NCBI GenBank assembly: GCA_964495075.1
Contig: CAZBUJ010000002.1
Location: forward strand, 104,003 to 168,002
Length of the DNA: 64,000 bases
Direction: 5' to 3'
Source of the DNA: JAFGJQ01 sp964495075
GTDB taxonomy: Bacteria; Planctomycetota; Phycisphaerae; UBA1845
The position numbers and the translations under genes are program-made. Below, piece by piece: positions 1-8,970 of this stretch (position 1 is the first letter of the stretch; every line of letters starts with the position of its first letter). Under the pieces are notes generated by a model, which saw only the letters and a list, made by a program, of their open reading frames with translations, was not told the origin of the DNA and did not search any database.

Positions 1-88
1 ATCTCAAGGTCCGATCATTGACGCCCGATATCCCACACGATCACGCAGCCGGAACTGCGTGCCCCTGGTTCTTATCGGGGTAAGTCCC

Positions 89-2509
89 GTGTACGCAAAA
101 TCATTCGGACTTCGCGATCTGCCGTTCAATAACACGCCCGATCCGCGCTTCTTCTATCCGACGCCCGACCACGAAGAAGCCGTGGCCACGCTGATCTACG
201 CCGTGGGTGAAGGCAAAGGCTACGTCCTGCTCACCGGCGAGGTCGGGACGGGCAAGACGCTCGTGTCGCGCATGATGCTGCGCCACTTCCAGGATCGGGT
301 CGCCTTCGCCACGGTGAACCACTCCTGCACCTCGGCCCACGATCTGATTCGGCTGATCTGCGCCGAGTTCGAGCTGAACACCGATCCGAACGACAGCACC
401 GCCGCGTTGATCCATCGCCTCCAGGAATTCCTGCTCAAACGATTCGCCACCGGGACGCCAGTGGTGCTCGTCCTCGACGAAGCCCACAACCTCCCCCGCG
501 ACGCCTTCGAACTGCTCCGCACGATCGGGAACCTGGAATCGGACGACGCCAAGCTGTTGCAGGTCGTGATCGTCGGGCAGCAGGAGCTGCGGGCCCGGTT
601 CCAGGCACCGGACATGCGGCAGCTGCGGCAGCGACTGTTCCGCTCGTGCCACCTGCCGGCCCTGACCCGCGAACAGTGCGGCGGCTATATCCGGCACCGC
701 CTGCAAGTGGCCGGGGCGACCGAGGAGATTTTCGACGAGTCCGCCATCGACGCAATCTTCGAGTTTACCCGCGGGCTGCCCCGAGAGATCAACACCGTCT
801 GCGACAATGCCATGCTCAGCGCGTACTCTGCCGACCGAACGCAGCTCGACGCCGAGTTCGTGCAAACCGTCATCAAACAGATGTTGCCCATCGGTCGCGA
901 GACCGCCGCCGCGCTTCACGTGCCCAGTAGTAACCCCGGCGCGATGGCGCCGGCCCCCAGTCGGCCCGGGCCGGTCGCACCGGCGGCCGCCACCATGTTC
1001 CCGCCGTCGATGCCGGTCTACGCGCCGGCGACCATCGAGTCCACGGGGAGTCCCTGCGGGTTCGGCGTGCATCAGCAGATCGCAGATGTCATCAGGCGAC
1101 TCGAATCGATCGTCTCGGTCGATGATCAGCGGATCCGGGCACAGCAGGCGCTCGGCGCGGAACTCACGAATGTCGCCGGGGAAATGAGCGTGGCGACCCC
1201 GGGCGTTCGGGCCCTGCTGGAACGGCTGGACTCCGTGGAGCAGCGGCTCGCGGAACAGGAAACGACGGCCCGGGTCTCGGTGGAATCCCTCGAGGAACGG
1301 GTCCTGGGGCTCGGCGAGGCCATCACCGCCGCCCATGAGCAGAGCGCGATTCAGACGGCCGAACACGAGAAGCTGGCACGACACGTCAGCCGGTTCGCCC
1401 GCCGGTCGGCCGACCAGACCAAGAAACACGAGGAGCACTTGGACGAACTCAAGAGCCAGGACGAGTTGACCGTCAAGCGACTCGCGTCCCTGGAAGCGCG
1501 GGTGGCGGGAATGAGGGCGGACCACGCGGCGCACATCCAGCGGCTCGAGCAGTTCGCGTCCGCGATGGAAGAATCGCGGTTCGCGGCGGCGGAGGCGTTC
1601 AACCAGGCGATGGGCACGGCCGGTCCGGCGCCGAAGCTCAGTCCGGCGGCCGCCTTCCCGGCGAGTGCGACGGCCGGGCATGGGTCACGCGGCGGCACGA
1701 CATCGCCGCCGGCGGTGACATTGGCGGACGATTTCCGCTTCCAGCGGCTGTCGGCGGAGGCCGAATCGCTGGCCCGGCAGGTGGCCGACCTCGATGGCCG
1801 TGTCAGCCGGGTGATCAAGGACTCCGGGTTACAGGTGCAGGTGCTCGAGCGGCTGGCTGACGCCGCCCGGGAGACCCGCGAGGTGGCCGACGAGGCCAGG
1901 CACCGGGCCGACGAGGCCATCCAGCACTCGGAACACACCCGCGAGCAATTCGCGGAGTTCGCCGACGCCGCCCAAGAGCGCCAGGCACGCACCAACGAGA
2001 CCACGGAGCGGGTGAGCCGGATGGAAGCGACGGTGGAGCGTCTGTCCGACGACTGTGCCGCCAATGCGGGCAAACTTGAGAGCTTCGCCGATACCGTCAG
2101 GGACACGCGGCGGGCCGCCGGCGAGTCGTTCGAGCAGGCGGTCAAAACGATGGGGAAAGCGGAGGAGCTTGCCCGGCGCGTCAATGAGCAGGTCCGCCGC
2201 CTGGAACAGCGCGTTGCCAGGGCGGACGGTCACACCGCCGGCGCCCGCGAGGTTCTCGATCGATCTTCGGTCGCGGCGCCCGCACCGGCAAAACCAAATA
2301 CCAATCGGTCGCGCCGACTGGACGACGTGGTCGCCCGAAGCCGGATGTCCGCCGTTCGGCTGCAGTCCGGGCTGCACGGGCCAAAAGACGTGCCTTCGGT
2401 GGGCATGACCGATGCGCGCGTCTCGGCCGATGCCGCGGAGTTGTCACCGGCCGGTGCGTTGGCCCGCGAGATGGCGGGCTTGGCCGACATGGTGGTCGGC
2501 GCCGTCTGA
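89..2509 (+). CDS. ExeA-like AAA ATPase with long C-terminal coiled coil
   Basis: Probably a cytoplasmic AAA ATPase of the ExeA/GspA type, a family tied to secretion or cell-envelope assembly. The N-terminus (VYAKSFGLRDLPFNNTPDPR) is the family opening, which places the start at GTG 89 rather than GTG 59; a GGGG stretch lies 8 bases upstream of GTG 89. Walker A GEVGTGKT is near residues 50-57 and Walker B VVLVLDEAH near 125-133. A Pro/Ala-rich linker (about 280-320) is followed by roughly 400 residues rich in Glu, Arg, Ala and Gln with heptad character, predicted coiled coil. No membrane segment is visible, whereas classical ExeA proteins often carry a transmembrane helix and a peptidoglycan-binding domain. 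The tail is therefore lineage-specific and its partner unknown. A 7-bp inverted repeat (42-61) sits in the upstream region. Confidence 0.8.
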   Translation: MYAKSFGLRDLPFNNTPDPRFFYPTPDHEEAVATLIYAVGEGKGYVLLTGEVGTGKTLVSRMMLRHFQDRVAFATVNHSCTSAHDLIRLICAEFELNTDPNDSTAALIHRLQEFLLKRFATGTPVVLVLDEAHNLPRDAFELLRTIGNLESDDAKLLQVVIVGQQELRARFQAPDMRQLRQRLFRSCHLPALTREQCGGYIRHRLQVAGATEEIFDESAIDAIFEFTRGLPREINTVCDNAMLSAYSADRTQLDAEFVQTVIKQMLPIGRETAAALHVPSSNPGAMAPAPSRPGPVAPAAATMFPPSMPVYAPATIESTGSPCGFGVHQQIADVIRRLESIVSVDDQRIRAQQALGAELTNVAGEMSVATPGVRALLERLDSVEQRLAEQETTARVSVESLEERVLGLGEAITAAHEQSAIQTAEHEKLARHVSRFARRSADQTKKHEEHLDELKSQDELTVKRLASLEARVAGMRADHAAHIQRLEQFASAMEESRFAAAEAFNQAMGTAGPAPKLSPAAAFPASATAGHGSRGGTTSPPAVTLADDFRFQRLSAEAESLARQVADLDGRVSRVIKDSGLQVQVLERLADAARETREVADEARHRADEAIQHSEHTREQFAEFADAAQERQARTNETTERVSRMEATVERLSDDCAANAGKLESFADTVRDTRRAAGESFEQAVKTMGKAEELARRVNEQVRRLEQRVARADGHTAGAREVLDRSSVAAPAPAKPNTNRSRRLDDVVARSRMSAVRLQSGLHGPKDVPSVGMTDARVSADAAELSPAGALAREMAGLADMVVGAV

Positions 2510-3010
2510 CACCACTTGCTCGCGTCCCATTCCGACCTTGCGACGCGCCTTGCAAGGTTGATCCGGGATGCTCCGGGCAATTGGACAGGCTGGCCGGTCG
2601 GTCCCATCAACGCAGCAGACCGAGCCGGTCGTCTGCCAGGAACCGTCTCGGCCTACTGGCCGCTTCCTTCCCCGCCCGTGTGGTCCCAACGCTCGAGCGC
2701 CCCCCCGTTTTGGCCGGCCTCACGATCGCAGCCGCCCATCGTCTCGATGGGCCGCAGGCGTCACGGATGTCTGCGGGTGACAGGGCCGCGCCGCCACCAC
2801 GACAGGTGAGACGATTCCCGCTTCCGATTCCCCGCGGTCAGCCGGACGCCGATCGATACGCGTTGCTGACCATACCCGCATTGCCGCCACCGTTCCCGAG
2901 CCGAGTGCCGCGGGCGGCGAATCGCTCGTACGAGACTCCCTTTTATCGCGTCTCGGTTAAGCAGGAGTTAGCGAAACTTGAATTGCCGGTTAAAAGCCGC
3001 TCTTCCCTAT
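2510..3010. other. Intergenic, no gene recognised
   Basis: About 500 bases between the convergent ends of the ATPase and the peptide transporter. Open frames here are short, arginine- and proline-rich and show no recognisable domain or ribosome binding site. I see no RNA gene or repeat. Confidence 0.6.
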
Positions 3011-5098
3011 TCACTTCACCCCATGCATCATGTGTTTCATCGGCCGGATGAGCATGGCCATCAGCAGGGCTCCGGCGCCGCACATCACGACGAAGATCAG
3101 GAAGTACTGACCGGGCGGCAGCTTGCCCCAATAGGCGCCGAAAACCTGGGCCGCGTATTCGGCCGCCGCGGTGGCCAGGAACCAGCCGCCCATGAACAAC
3201 CCGACGCGGGACGGCGGGGCGAGCTTCGTCACCAGCGACAGACCCACGGGGGACAGGCACAGTTCGCCCATGGTCAGCACCATGAAGAAGGCAATCAGCC
3301 ACCAGACGCTGACACGGAACTTCGCCGATTCGACGTAGACCCGGTCCACGGCTGCTTTGAAGTCCGGCTGTGCCGCGGCGGCCAGAAACTCGACCCGCGT
3401 TCGCTCCTTGACTTCGCCCATGGCCGTAAGCACGCGAGTGGCAGGATCCCACGACAGAACCTTCTTCCGGTTCTCCCCTTCGCCTTCGAAAATATCATCC
3501 AGCGCGCTGATGTCGGCGGGCATGGACTCCAGAACCGTCGAAATGCGCCAGCCTTTGTCTGCCCGTGCCCTTGCGTCCGTCTCCGCCTGCTCCACCAGCA
3601 ACACGACCTCGCGATAGCACTGCTCGGCATCGGACCGGGCCAGCCTGGTCAGGGGCTCCTGGTTGCGCAACAGTTCGTCGATCGCCTCGATGAGGCGGAG
3701 CTGGGCAACGTGCTCCTCATGCGTCGGCTGCCGGGCCGTGCGCTTCGCAAACCGATCGAACTCGGCGACCAGTTGGGGTGGCGCTGTCTCGGCCAGCAAC
3801 CGTAGCCGGTCCAGGTCGGCGAGCACACCGCTCATCTGCAACTGTTTGGTTTCGGCGTTGTACTGCAACCGCGTGGCGCCGTAGTGTATGTGCTCTTGCT
3901 CTTTCCCTTCCTCCGCTCCGTCCGCTTTGCCCGCCTCGTCCTTGCTGCCCGAGGGCACGGTATACACCTGGCCGTTGGTCTCGACACCGAACACGGACGG
4001 TAGAACCGCCAGCGGGGCGGCGCATGGTTGGTTCTCGGCCTTCGCGGCCGGCCACATGATCCCGAACGCCACCGCCACCAGGGCCAGCCCCGTCACCATC
4101 TTGCCCGGTGTCGACGGCTGGAGATTCCGCTTGTCGAGCCATATCCAGAAGAACGCAAAGACCGGGGCCAGCGTGATGATAAAGAACGGATTGAACGACT
4201 GCGTCTGGCCCGAGGTGATGGACGGTTTCCTGAACCAGTCCGAGACGGATTGCCACCAACCGGTCTCGGACGCCGTCTCGTTCAGGGTGACAGAGTCCAG
4301 CGCCACCGAGGGCGGCTCCGTGGAGAGCAACTGCAGGTTCGTGTGCTTGTCGGCCCACACCAGCATGGCGTTGGGGCTCTGCTCGAAGGCCGTCCAGAAC
4401 AGAATCACGAAGGCAAATACGATCAGCAGCACGATGATCCGGTCGCGCACGACGTGCGGCGGATGAGCGGGTTTCGCCCTGCCCGGGCCCTCGGCCGGCT
4501 CCTCTCCCTCGTCCTCCGCCTCCTGGTTGAACTCGACGAGCGTGCGCTGGCCGATGACGTAGACGATGAGGCCAAACACCATGCCCACGCCGGCCGCGGC
4601 GAATCCGTAGTGATAGCCGTAATGATGCCGCAGCCAGTCGCAGATCAATGGGCCGATCAGGGCCCCGAGATTGATGCCCATGTAGAAGATCGTGAACGCA
4701 CCGTCCCGGCGCGGGTCGCCGGGTTTGTACAGACTGCCTACCTGGGTGGATACGTTCGGCTTGAGGAAAGCGACCCCGGCGATGATGAAACCGAGGGCCG
4801 AGTAGAAGAACGGCTTCGCTTCGAACGCCATCAGAAAGTGCCCGATGGTCAGCAGCACCGCGCCGAGGATCACCGCCCGCCGGGCTCCGAGGTATCGGTC
4901 GGCCACGAAACCGCCGATCACGGGGAGCCCGTAGGCGAGGGCGGAGTAGACCCCCAGCAGATGCGAGGCGTCCCCCTGCGACCAGAAAAAATGGTTGATC
5001 ATGTAGAGGACCAGGAGGGTCTTCATGCCGTAGAAGCTGAACCGCTCCCACAATTCGGTGAAGAACAGCACGTACAGGCCCTTGGGGTGTCCGAACAT
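3011..5098 (-). CDS. POT/PTR2-family proton-dependent oligopeptide transporter with large insertion
   Basis: Inner-membrane proton-coupled di/tripeptide transporter (major facilitator superfamily). The start is placed at ATG 5098 (MFGHPKGLYVLFFTELWERF), 23 codons inside the longest frame, because the family begins at this point. The ELWERFSFYGM segment and the FTIFYMGINLGALIGPL segment are the two PTR2 signatures. The protein is 695 residues against about 450-550 for typical bacterial members. The excess is a soluble, charged block of about 237 residues (encoded at about 3329-4039) between late transmembrane helices, after which the final helices resume (VSVWWLIAFFMVLTMGELCL). The insertion has a Glu/Lys/Gly-rich start and then helical, Leu/Arg/Glu-rich sequence. 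The M19 dipeptidase at 15722-16969 and M29 aminopeptidase at 49582-50700 could act on imported peptides, but they are not linked in an operon. Confidence 0.9.
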   Translation of the reverse strand: MFGHPKGLYVLFFTELWERFSFYGMKTLLVLYMINHFFWSQGDASHLLGVYSALAYGLPVIGGFVADRYLGARRAVILGAVLLTIGHFLMAFEAKPFFYSALGFIIAGVAFLKPNVSTQVGSLYKPGDPRRDGAFTIFYMGINLGALIGPLICDWLRHHYGYHYGFAAAGVGMVFGLIVYVIGQRTLVEFNQEAEDEGEEPAEGPGRAKPAHPPHVVRDRIIVLLIVFAFVILFWTAFEQSPNAMLVWADKHTNLQLLSTEPPSVALDSVTLNETASETGWWQSVSDWFRKPSITSGQTQSFNPFFIITLAPVFAFFWIWLDKRNLQPSTPGKMVTGLALVAVAFGIMWPAAKAENQPCAAPLAVLPSVFGVETNGQVYTVPSGSKDEAGKADGAEEGKEQEHIHYGATRLQYNAETKQLQMSGVLADLDRLRLLAETAPPQLVAEFDRFAKRTARQPTHEEHVAQLRLIEAIDELLRNQEPLTRLARSDAEQCYREVVLLVEQAETDARARADKGWRISTVLESMPADISALDDIFEGEGENRKKVLSWDPATRVLTAMGEVKERTRVEFLAAAAQPDFKAAVDRVYVESAKFRVSVWWLIAFFMVLTMGELCLSPVGLSLVTKLAPPSRVGLFMGGWFLATAAAEYAAQVFGAYWGKLPPGQYFLIFVVMCGAGALLMAMLIRPMKHMMHGVK

Positions 5099-5462
5099 GG
5101 CGCGCAGCCTCCGGATAAAGATCGACTTTGAGCGTGGAACATACACCGAAGCGCCAGCGGGTGCCAACGCAAAGCCGGTTCGTTGCCATCTGCCCGACCG
5201 CGCGGTACGCCGCCCGCCCCATGGACCCTCGTATCAGTATTGAAAACGTCGATTCCGGCGGCCGCCACGCATCGGCCCGCCCCGGTTGGGGCGGGTGCGG
5301 CTCGCAAGCGCGCGCCACCACCACCGTTCCGTACTTTGCCTATATTTCCCATAACTTCTATTTTTTCGTATTGGGTTTCGAGGGGTACGACCGATAACTG
5401 AATCCGCGGGGCGAGTGGGAAGATGATTGGCTGGTGTGGGGAAACGAACGGAGATGAGTGTC
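5099..5462. other. Intergenic between divergent genes
   Basis: Space between the transporter start and the small lipoprotein. It is GC-rich up to about 5330, then holds an AT-rich patch (about 5335-5400) that probably carries the promoter of the downstream small gene. I could not assign convincing -35/-10 boxes. Confidence 0.4.
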
Positions 5463-5654
5463 ATGAAGGCGCGGTTTGGCCAGTGGATGGTGTTACTGAT
5501 GATGGCCCCTCTGATGGGGGTGTTTGCGTTCGAGGGTTGCACGGCGAGCACGATGCGGATCGTGGCCCAGACGCTGGAAGATCAGGCGGACGACATCGAC
5601 GGCGGCGACAAGGACTTCGGCGAGTGGCTCGCTGACGAGATCAAAGATTGGTGA
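5463..5654 (+). CDS. Small putative lipoprotein
   Basis: A 63-residue protein of unknown function. A hydrophobic N-terminus (QWMVLLMMAPLMGVFAFEGC) ends in a cysteine about 25 residues in, resembling a lipoprotein signal, but the lipobox is atypical (F-E-G-C rather than L-[AS]-[GA]-C). The remainder is short and strongly acidic (DDIDGGDKDFGEWLADEIKDW). ATG 5463 is chosen because a GGAG motif lies 9 bases upstream; ATG 5454 in the same frame is directly adjacent to that motif and is less likely. An imperfect hairpin follows the stop codon. No domain is recognised. Confidence 0.55.
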   Translation: MKARFGQWMVLLMMAPLMGVFAFEGCTASTMRIVAQTLEDQADDIDGGDKDFGEWLADEIKDW

Positions 5655-5698
5655 GTGGCACAGGGCCGCCCGCACCGCGCCGCGGGTGGCCTGCCACT
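5654..5698 (+). terminator. Imperfect hairpin after the small lipoprotein gene
   Basis: AGTGGCA (5654-5660) pairs with TGCCACT (5692-5698), with further partial GC pairing inside. It lies at the stop codon of the lipoprotein gene. There is no T tract, so factor-independent termination is uncertain. Confidence 0.4.
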
Positions 5699-5892
5699 GA
5701 TCCTCGCGAGCCTCGCCGAATCGTCCGGCGGAGAGAGTGAGCAGGGAGGCTCCTTTCCCACCGGGCTTCCCACGGTGGTTTGCTGGGGCCGGCCGCGCGG
5801 GACGTGAAGCGGGACCACCCCATTGACCCGCGGCGGGGTCGCGCGCGGACCGCGCTGGCGTCCGGGGTTTTGCGCGACTATCCTGGACGATC

Positions 5893-7503
5893 ATGTCCAT
5901 CGTGGTGCGCAACTTGCGTCTCGGTCTGGACGCCGCCGAACACGACTTGCCGGATCTGGCGAGCAAGCGGCTCAAGGTACCGTCCAGGTCAATCCGGCAA
6001 TGGCACCCGGTGCGGCGGTCGCTCGATGCGCGGGACCGGGAGGACATTCACTTCGTCTATCACGTGGAGCTGTCGCTCGACGGTGGGGCCGCCTCGGAGC
6101 GTTCCGCCGTCCGACGGGCCAACAACCGCAACGTGGCCATCGTCCGGCCGCAACGGGCTCACAACCCAACCCCTGGTCACCGGGTGCTGGAGCACCGCCC
6201 GATCATCGTCGGGTTTGGTCCGGCGGGCATGTTCGCCGCGTTGCGGTTGGCGGAATACGGCTACCAACCGCTGGTCATCGAGCGCGGTCGGGACGTGCGG
6301 ACCCGGCACCGCGACGTGATGAAGCACTTCTATCGCGAGCGGCAGTTCAACGCCGAGTCGAACCTGCTGTTCGGGGAAGGTGGAGCCGGCACCTACAGCG
6401 ACGGCAAGCTCTACACCCGCATCTCGGACCCCTTCGTGACCACGGTCATGGAGCTGCTGGTCCGCGACGGGGCGAACCCGGACATCCTTGTGGACTCGCG
6501 GCCGCATATCGGCAGTGACAAGCTACCGCACATTTGCTGGCGCATCCGCGAGCGGATCGAGCGGGCCGGCGGCGAAATCCGATTCGGGCGCCGGCTCGAC
6601 GACATCACGGTCGAGGACGGGCGGCTGACCGCGGTTCGGGTGAACGGTGAATGGCTCGAGGCCGGGCCGGTGATCCTGTCGGTCGGGCATTCGGCCCGGG
6701 ACACGATTCGGATGCTGGCCCGGCGCCGGGTCCGGCTGGAGGCCAAGCCGTTTCAGCTCGGGGTCCGGATCGAGCATTCCCAGAGCCTGGTGGATCGTTG
6801 GCAATACGGGACGGCGGCTGGTCACGACCGACTGCCGCCGGCGGAGTATCACCTGGTGGCGAAGGGGGCGGCCGGTCGGCACGGCGACCTGTTCAGCTTC
6901 TGCATGTGTCCGGGCGGTCAGATTCTTCCGACCAACGAGTCACCGGGGCTGATCGCGACGAACGGGGCGAGCAAGTCGAAGCGCAGCGGCGCGATGGCGA
7001 ACTCGGGACTGGTGATCACGCTTCAGCCGGAGTGCGTCGCATGTGATCCGATCTACGGACTGGACTTCGTGGAGCGGTGGGAGCGGCTGGCGTTTGAAGC
7101 GACGGGGGGCACGTACGAGGTCCCGGCGCAGCGGGCGAGCGATTTCCTGGATCATCGCGAATCGGACGGAGTGCTGGAGACGACCTACCCGCTCGGGGGG
7201 CGGTGGCGATCGGTTCGGCACTTCGTGCCGCAGGAGGTTGGCGAGTCGTTGGAGCGCGGCCTGCGGATGCTTGACCAGCGTCTGCCGGGGTTCGCGGGCG
7301 ACGAGAGCATCCTGACGGCCCCCGAGACGCGGGCGAGCAGTCCGGTGCGGGTGGTACGGGAGATCGTGTCGCGGCAGTCGCCGTCGTGCGCGGGGTTGTA
7401 TCCGTGCGGGGAGGGGGCCGGCTACGCGGGGGGGATTATCAGCGCGGCGGTCGATGGGATGAAGTCCGCCGATGCGGTGATTGGCGAGTACAGTCACCCC
7501 TGA
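5893..7503 (+). CDS. FAD-dependent dehydrogenase, COG2509 type
   Basis: Cytoplasmic FAD-dependent oxidoreductase of the uncharacterised COG2509 family; the substrate is unknown. An N-terminal region of about 100 residues precedes a Rossmann FAD-binding motif (IIVGFGPAGMFAALRLAEYG, G-x-G-x-x-G near 107-112), followed by the family-typical GEGGAGTYSDGKLYTRISD stretch and a C-terminal G-E-G-A-G-Y-A-G-G-I motif that closes around the flavin. The 536-residue length is normal for the family. The gene stands alone between a small lipoprotein gene and a convergent dsbA-like gene. A strong hairpin (7698-7737) separates the two, and a short copy of the interspersed repeat family lies just after its stop. 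Confidence 0.85.
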   Translation: MSIVVRNLRLGLDAAEHDLPDLASKRLKVPSRSIRQWHPVRRSLDARDREDIHFVYHVELSLDGGAASERSAVRRANNRNVAIVRPQRAHNPTPGHRVLEHRPIIVGFGPAGMFAALRLAEYGYQPLVIERGRDVRTRHRDVMKHFYRERQFNAESNLLFGEGGAGTYSDGKLYTRISDPFVTTVMELLVRDGANPDILVDSRPHIGSDKLPHICWRIRERIERAGGEIRFGRRLDDITVEDGRLTAVRVNGEWLEAGPVILSVGHSARDTIRMLARRRVRLEAKPFQLGVRIEHSQSLVDRWQYGTAAGHDRLPPAEYHLVAKGAAGRHGDLFSFCMCPGGQILPTNESPGLIATNGASKSKRSGAMANSGLVITLQPECVACDPIYGLDFVERWERLAFEATGGTYEVPAQRASDFLDHRESDGVLETTYPLGGRWRSVRHFVPQEVGESLERGLRMLDQRLPGFAGDESILTAPETRASSPVRVVREIVSRQSPSCAGLYPCGEGAGYAGGIISAAVDGMKSADAVIGEYSHP

Positions 7504-7697
7504 CGGGGCGAATTACCGATTACCCATGAGGCCTCACACGGGTGCCCTGGCCGCCCATGCCGACGCGTAAGCTGTCCCGCGCGAGCGCAGGCCAGTCCTT
7601 TCGCCCGGCAATCAGGCCGTTCGTCACTCGCGCGCGCACCGACACGCCCCTCACTTGAGACGCCTCATTGGTAATCCATAGTCGGCAATTTGCAACC

Positions 7698-7737
7698 AAA
7701 GCCGGCGCTTCGCACGGAAATGCGAAGCGCCGGCTTT
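7698..7737. terminator. Bidirectional terminator, perfect 17-bp stem
   Basis: AAAGCCGGCGCTTCGCA (7698-7714) and its exact reverse complement (7721-7737) flank a six-base loop CGGAAA. The stem ends in AAA/TTT on both strands. It lies between the convergent FAD dehydrogenase and DsbA-like genes, 33 bases beyond the stop of the latter, the right place for a shared terminator. Confidence 0.85.
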
Positions 7738-7770
7738 GCTGCTTGCTATTCGTTGCAGTCGGTCGGCGGG

Positions 7771-8700
7771 CTACTTCTTGTTGACATTGCCGCCGGCGGC
7801 GTTTTTCGGCATGGCCTCCACCTTGGCCTCGCCACCCGGACGCAGCTTGATGATTCCCCGCGGCTCGTCGCCGCCGGACGCAGCAGCTCGCTTGGCCGCC
7901 GGCTGCGGCTGATCCTTGCCGGCCAGGATGGCGTCGATCCGCTGCTTGTAGTCCGGCAAGTTGCGCGGCTTGAGCTTGAGGCCGTTGATGAAGACGGTCG
8001 GCGTGCCGCGGACCTTGCACTTCCGCGCCTCGGCGAGGTCGGCCGCCAGCAGCTTGTCGATTTCTTCGGTGCTGGCCATGACCCGGTCGAACTCGGCCAG
8101 GTTCAGCCCGAGTTCCTCGGCGTATCCACGGAAGTCGCTCACTTCGAGCTTCTTGGGGTTGGCGACGATCTTATCGTGCATCTGCCAGAAGCCTTCGGTG
8201 CCCTTCTCCCGCTGCGCGAGGGCGCAGGAGGCATGGGCCGGCTTGGCCTTCTTGTGGAAGCTCAGCGGGAAGTGCTTGAAGACGACCCGCACGTCGTTGG
8301 GGTACTCCTTCATAATCTGCTCGAGTTTCGGCCATTCGCGGATGCAGAAGGGGCACTGGAGGCACACGAACTCGGTGATGGTCACCTTGGCGTCCTTCGG
8401 ACCCCGGATCGGCGAGTCGCCGACGTTGATGTCATAGACGGTGGTGTCGACCGGCGGCCGCTGCGGCGGCGTTGCCCTCGGGTTCCGGCTGGCCGACTGG
8501 ATCTTCGTCACGTCGTTCTGCAGCTTGCGCACGTCGTTGCGCAGGGCCCTCACGTCGTTGCGCAGCGCCTTGATCTCGTTGAGGATCTGCTGGATGGCGG
8601 CATCATCGCCGCCGGAGCCCACGTCCTGGGCCACCGCCACCGTGCTCAGCAGCATCCCGCTTGCTGCCGCAATCAGCATCATTCGCGTCATCGACTTCAT
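7771..8700 (-). CDS. Secreted DsbA-like thioredoxin-fold protein
   Basis: Exported thiol-disulfide protein of the DsbA/DsbG-like (Thioredoxin_4) type. The start is ATG 8700, with GGAGAG 7 bases upstream, giving 309 residues. A signal peptide spans residues 1-25 (ends TVAVAQ). Next comes a short coiled coil made of near-perfect heptads (ALRNDVRALRNDVRKLQNDV, about 45-65), which may oligomerise the protein. The thioredoxin domain carries the redox motif C-P-F-C (116-119, in EFVCLQCPFCIREWP) and the cis-proline motif GTPTVFING. An additional cysteine three residues before the motif (C113) is unusual. The tail is Ala/Gly/Lys-rich. It probably oxidises or isomerises disulfides in exported proteins; this genome region encodes several cysteine-rich secreted proteins. 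Confidence 0.88.
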   Translation of the reverse strand: MKSMTRMMLIAAASGMLLSTVAVAQDVGSGGDDAAIQQILNEIKALRNDVRALRNDVRKLQNDVTKIQSASRNPRATPPQRPPVDTTVYDINVGDSPIRGPKDAKVTITEFVCLQCPFCIREWPKLEQIMKEYPNDVRVVFKHFPLSFHKKAKPAHASCALAQREKGTEGFWQMHDKIVANPKKLEVSDFRGYAEELGLNLAEFDRVMASTEEIDKLLAADLAEARKCKVRGTPTVFINGLKLKPRNLPDYKQRIDAILAGKDQPQPAAKRAAASGGDEPRGIIKLRPGGEAKVEAMPKNAAGGNVNKK

Positions 8701-8970
8701 CTCTTGGCTCTCCGTACTAAACGTTTTACCAGCTTTGACGTCGGCGGCGGGACGCCCGAGGCCCGCTCCGCGCTCACTTCCACCTTTTGCCGCGCCGTCG
8801 AGGATCGCCACGGGGCCACCGCGGCCAGGGCCATGGGCCGATTCGACACCGGGTCGATACATCGAGATCCCCGGTACCCCGGACGCCCGCAACAGTCACG
8901 AGAGGTTAGTCTACCCGATTCGCCGGGGGGGAACAACACGGGCCGCCGGGCATGTTACATGCGTGTGACG

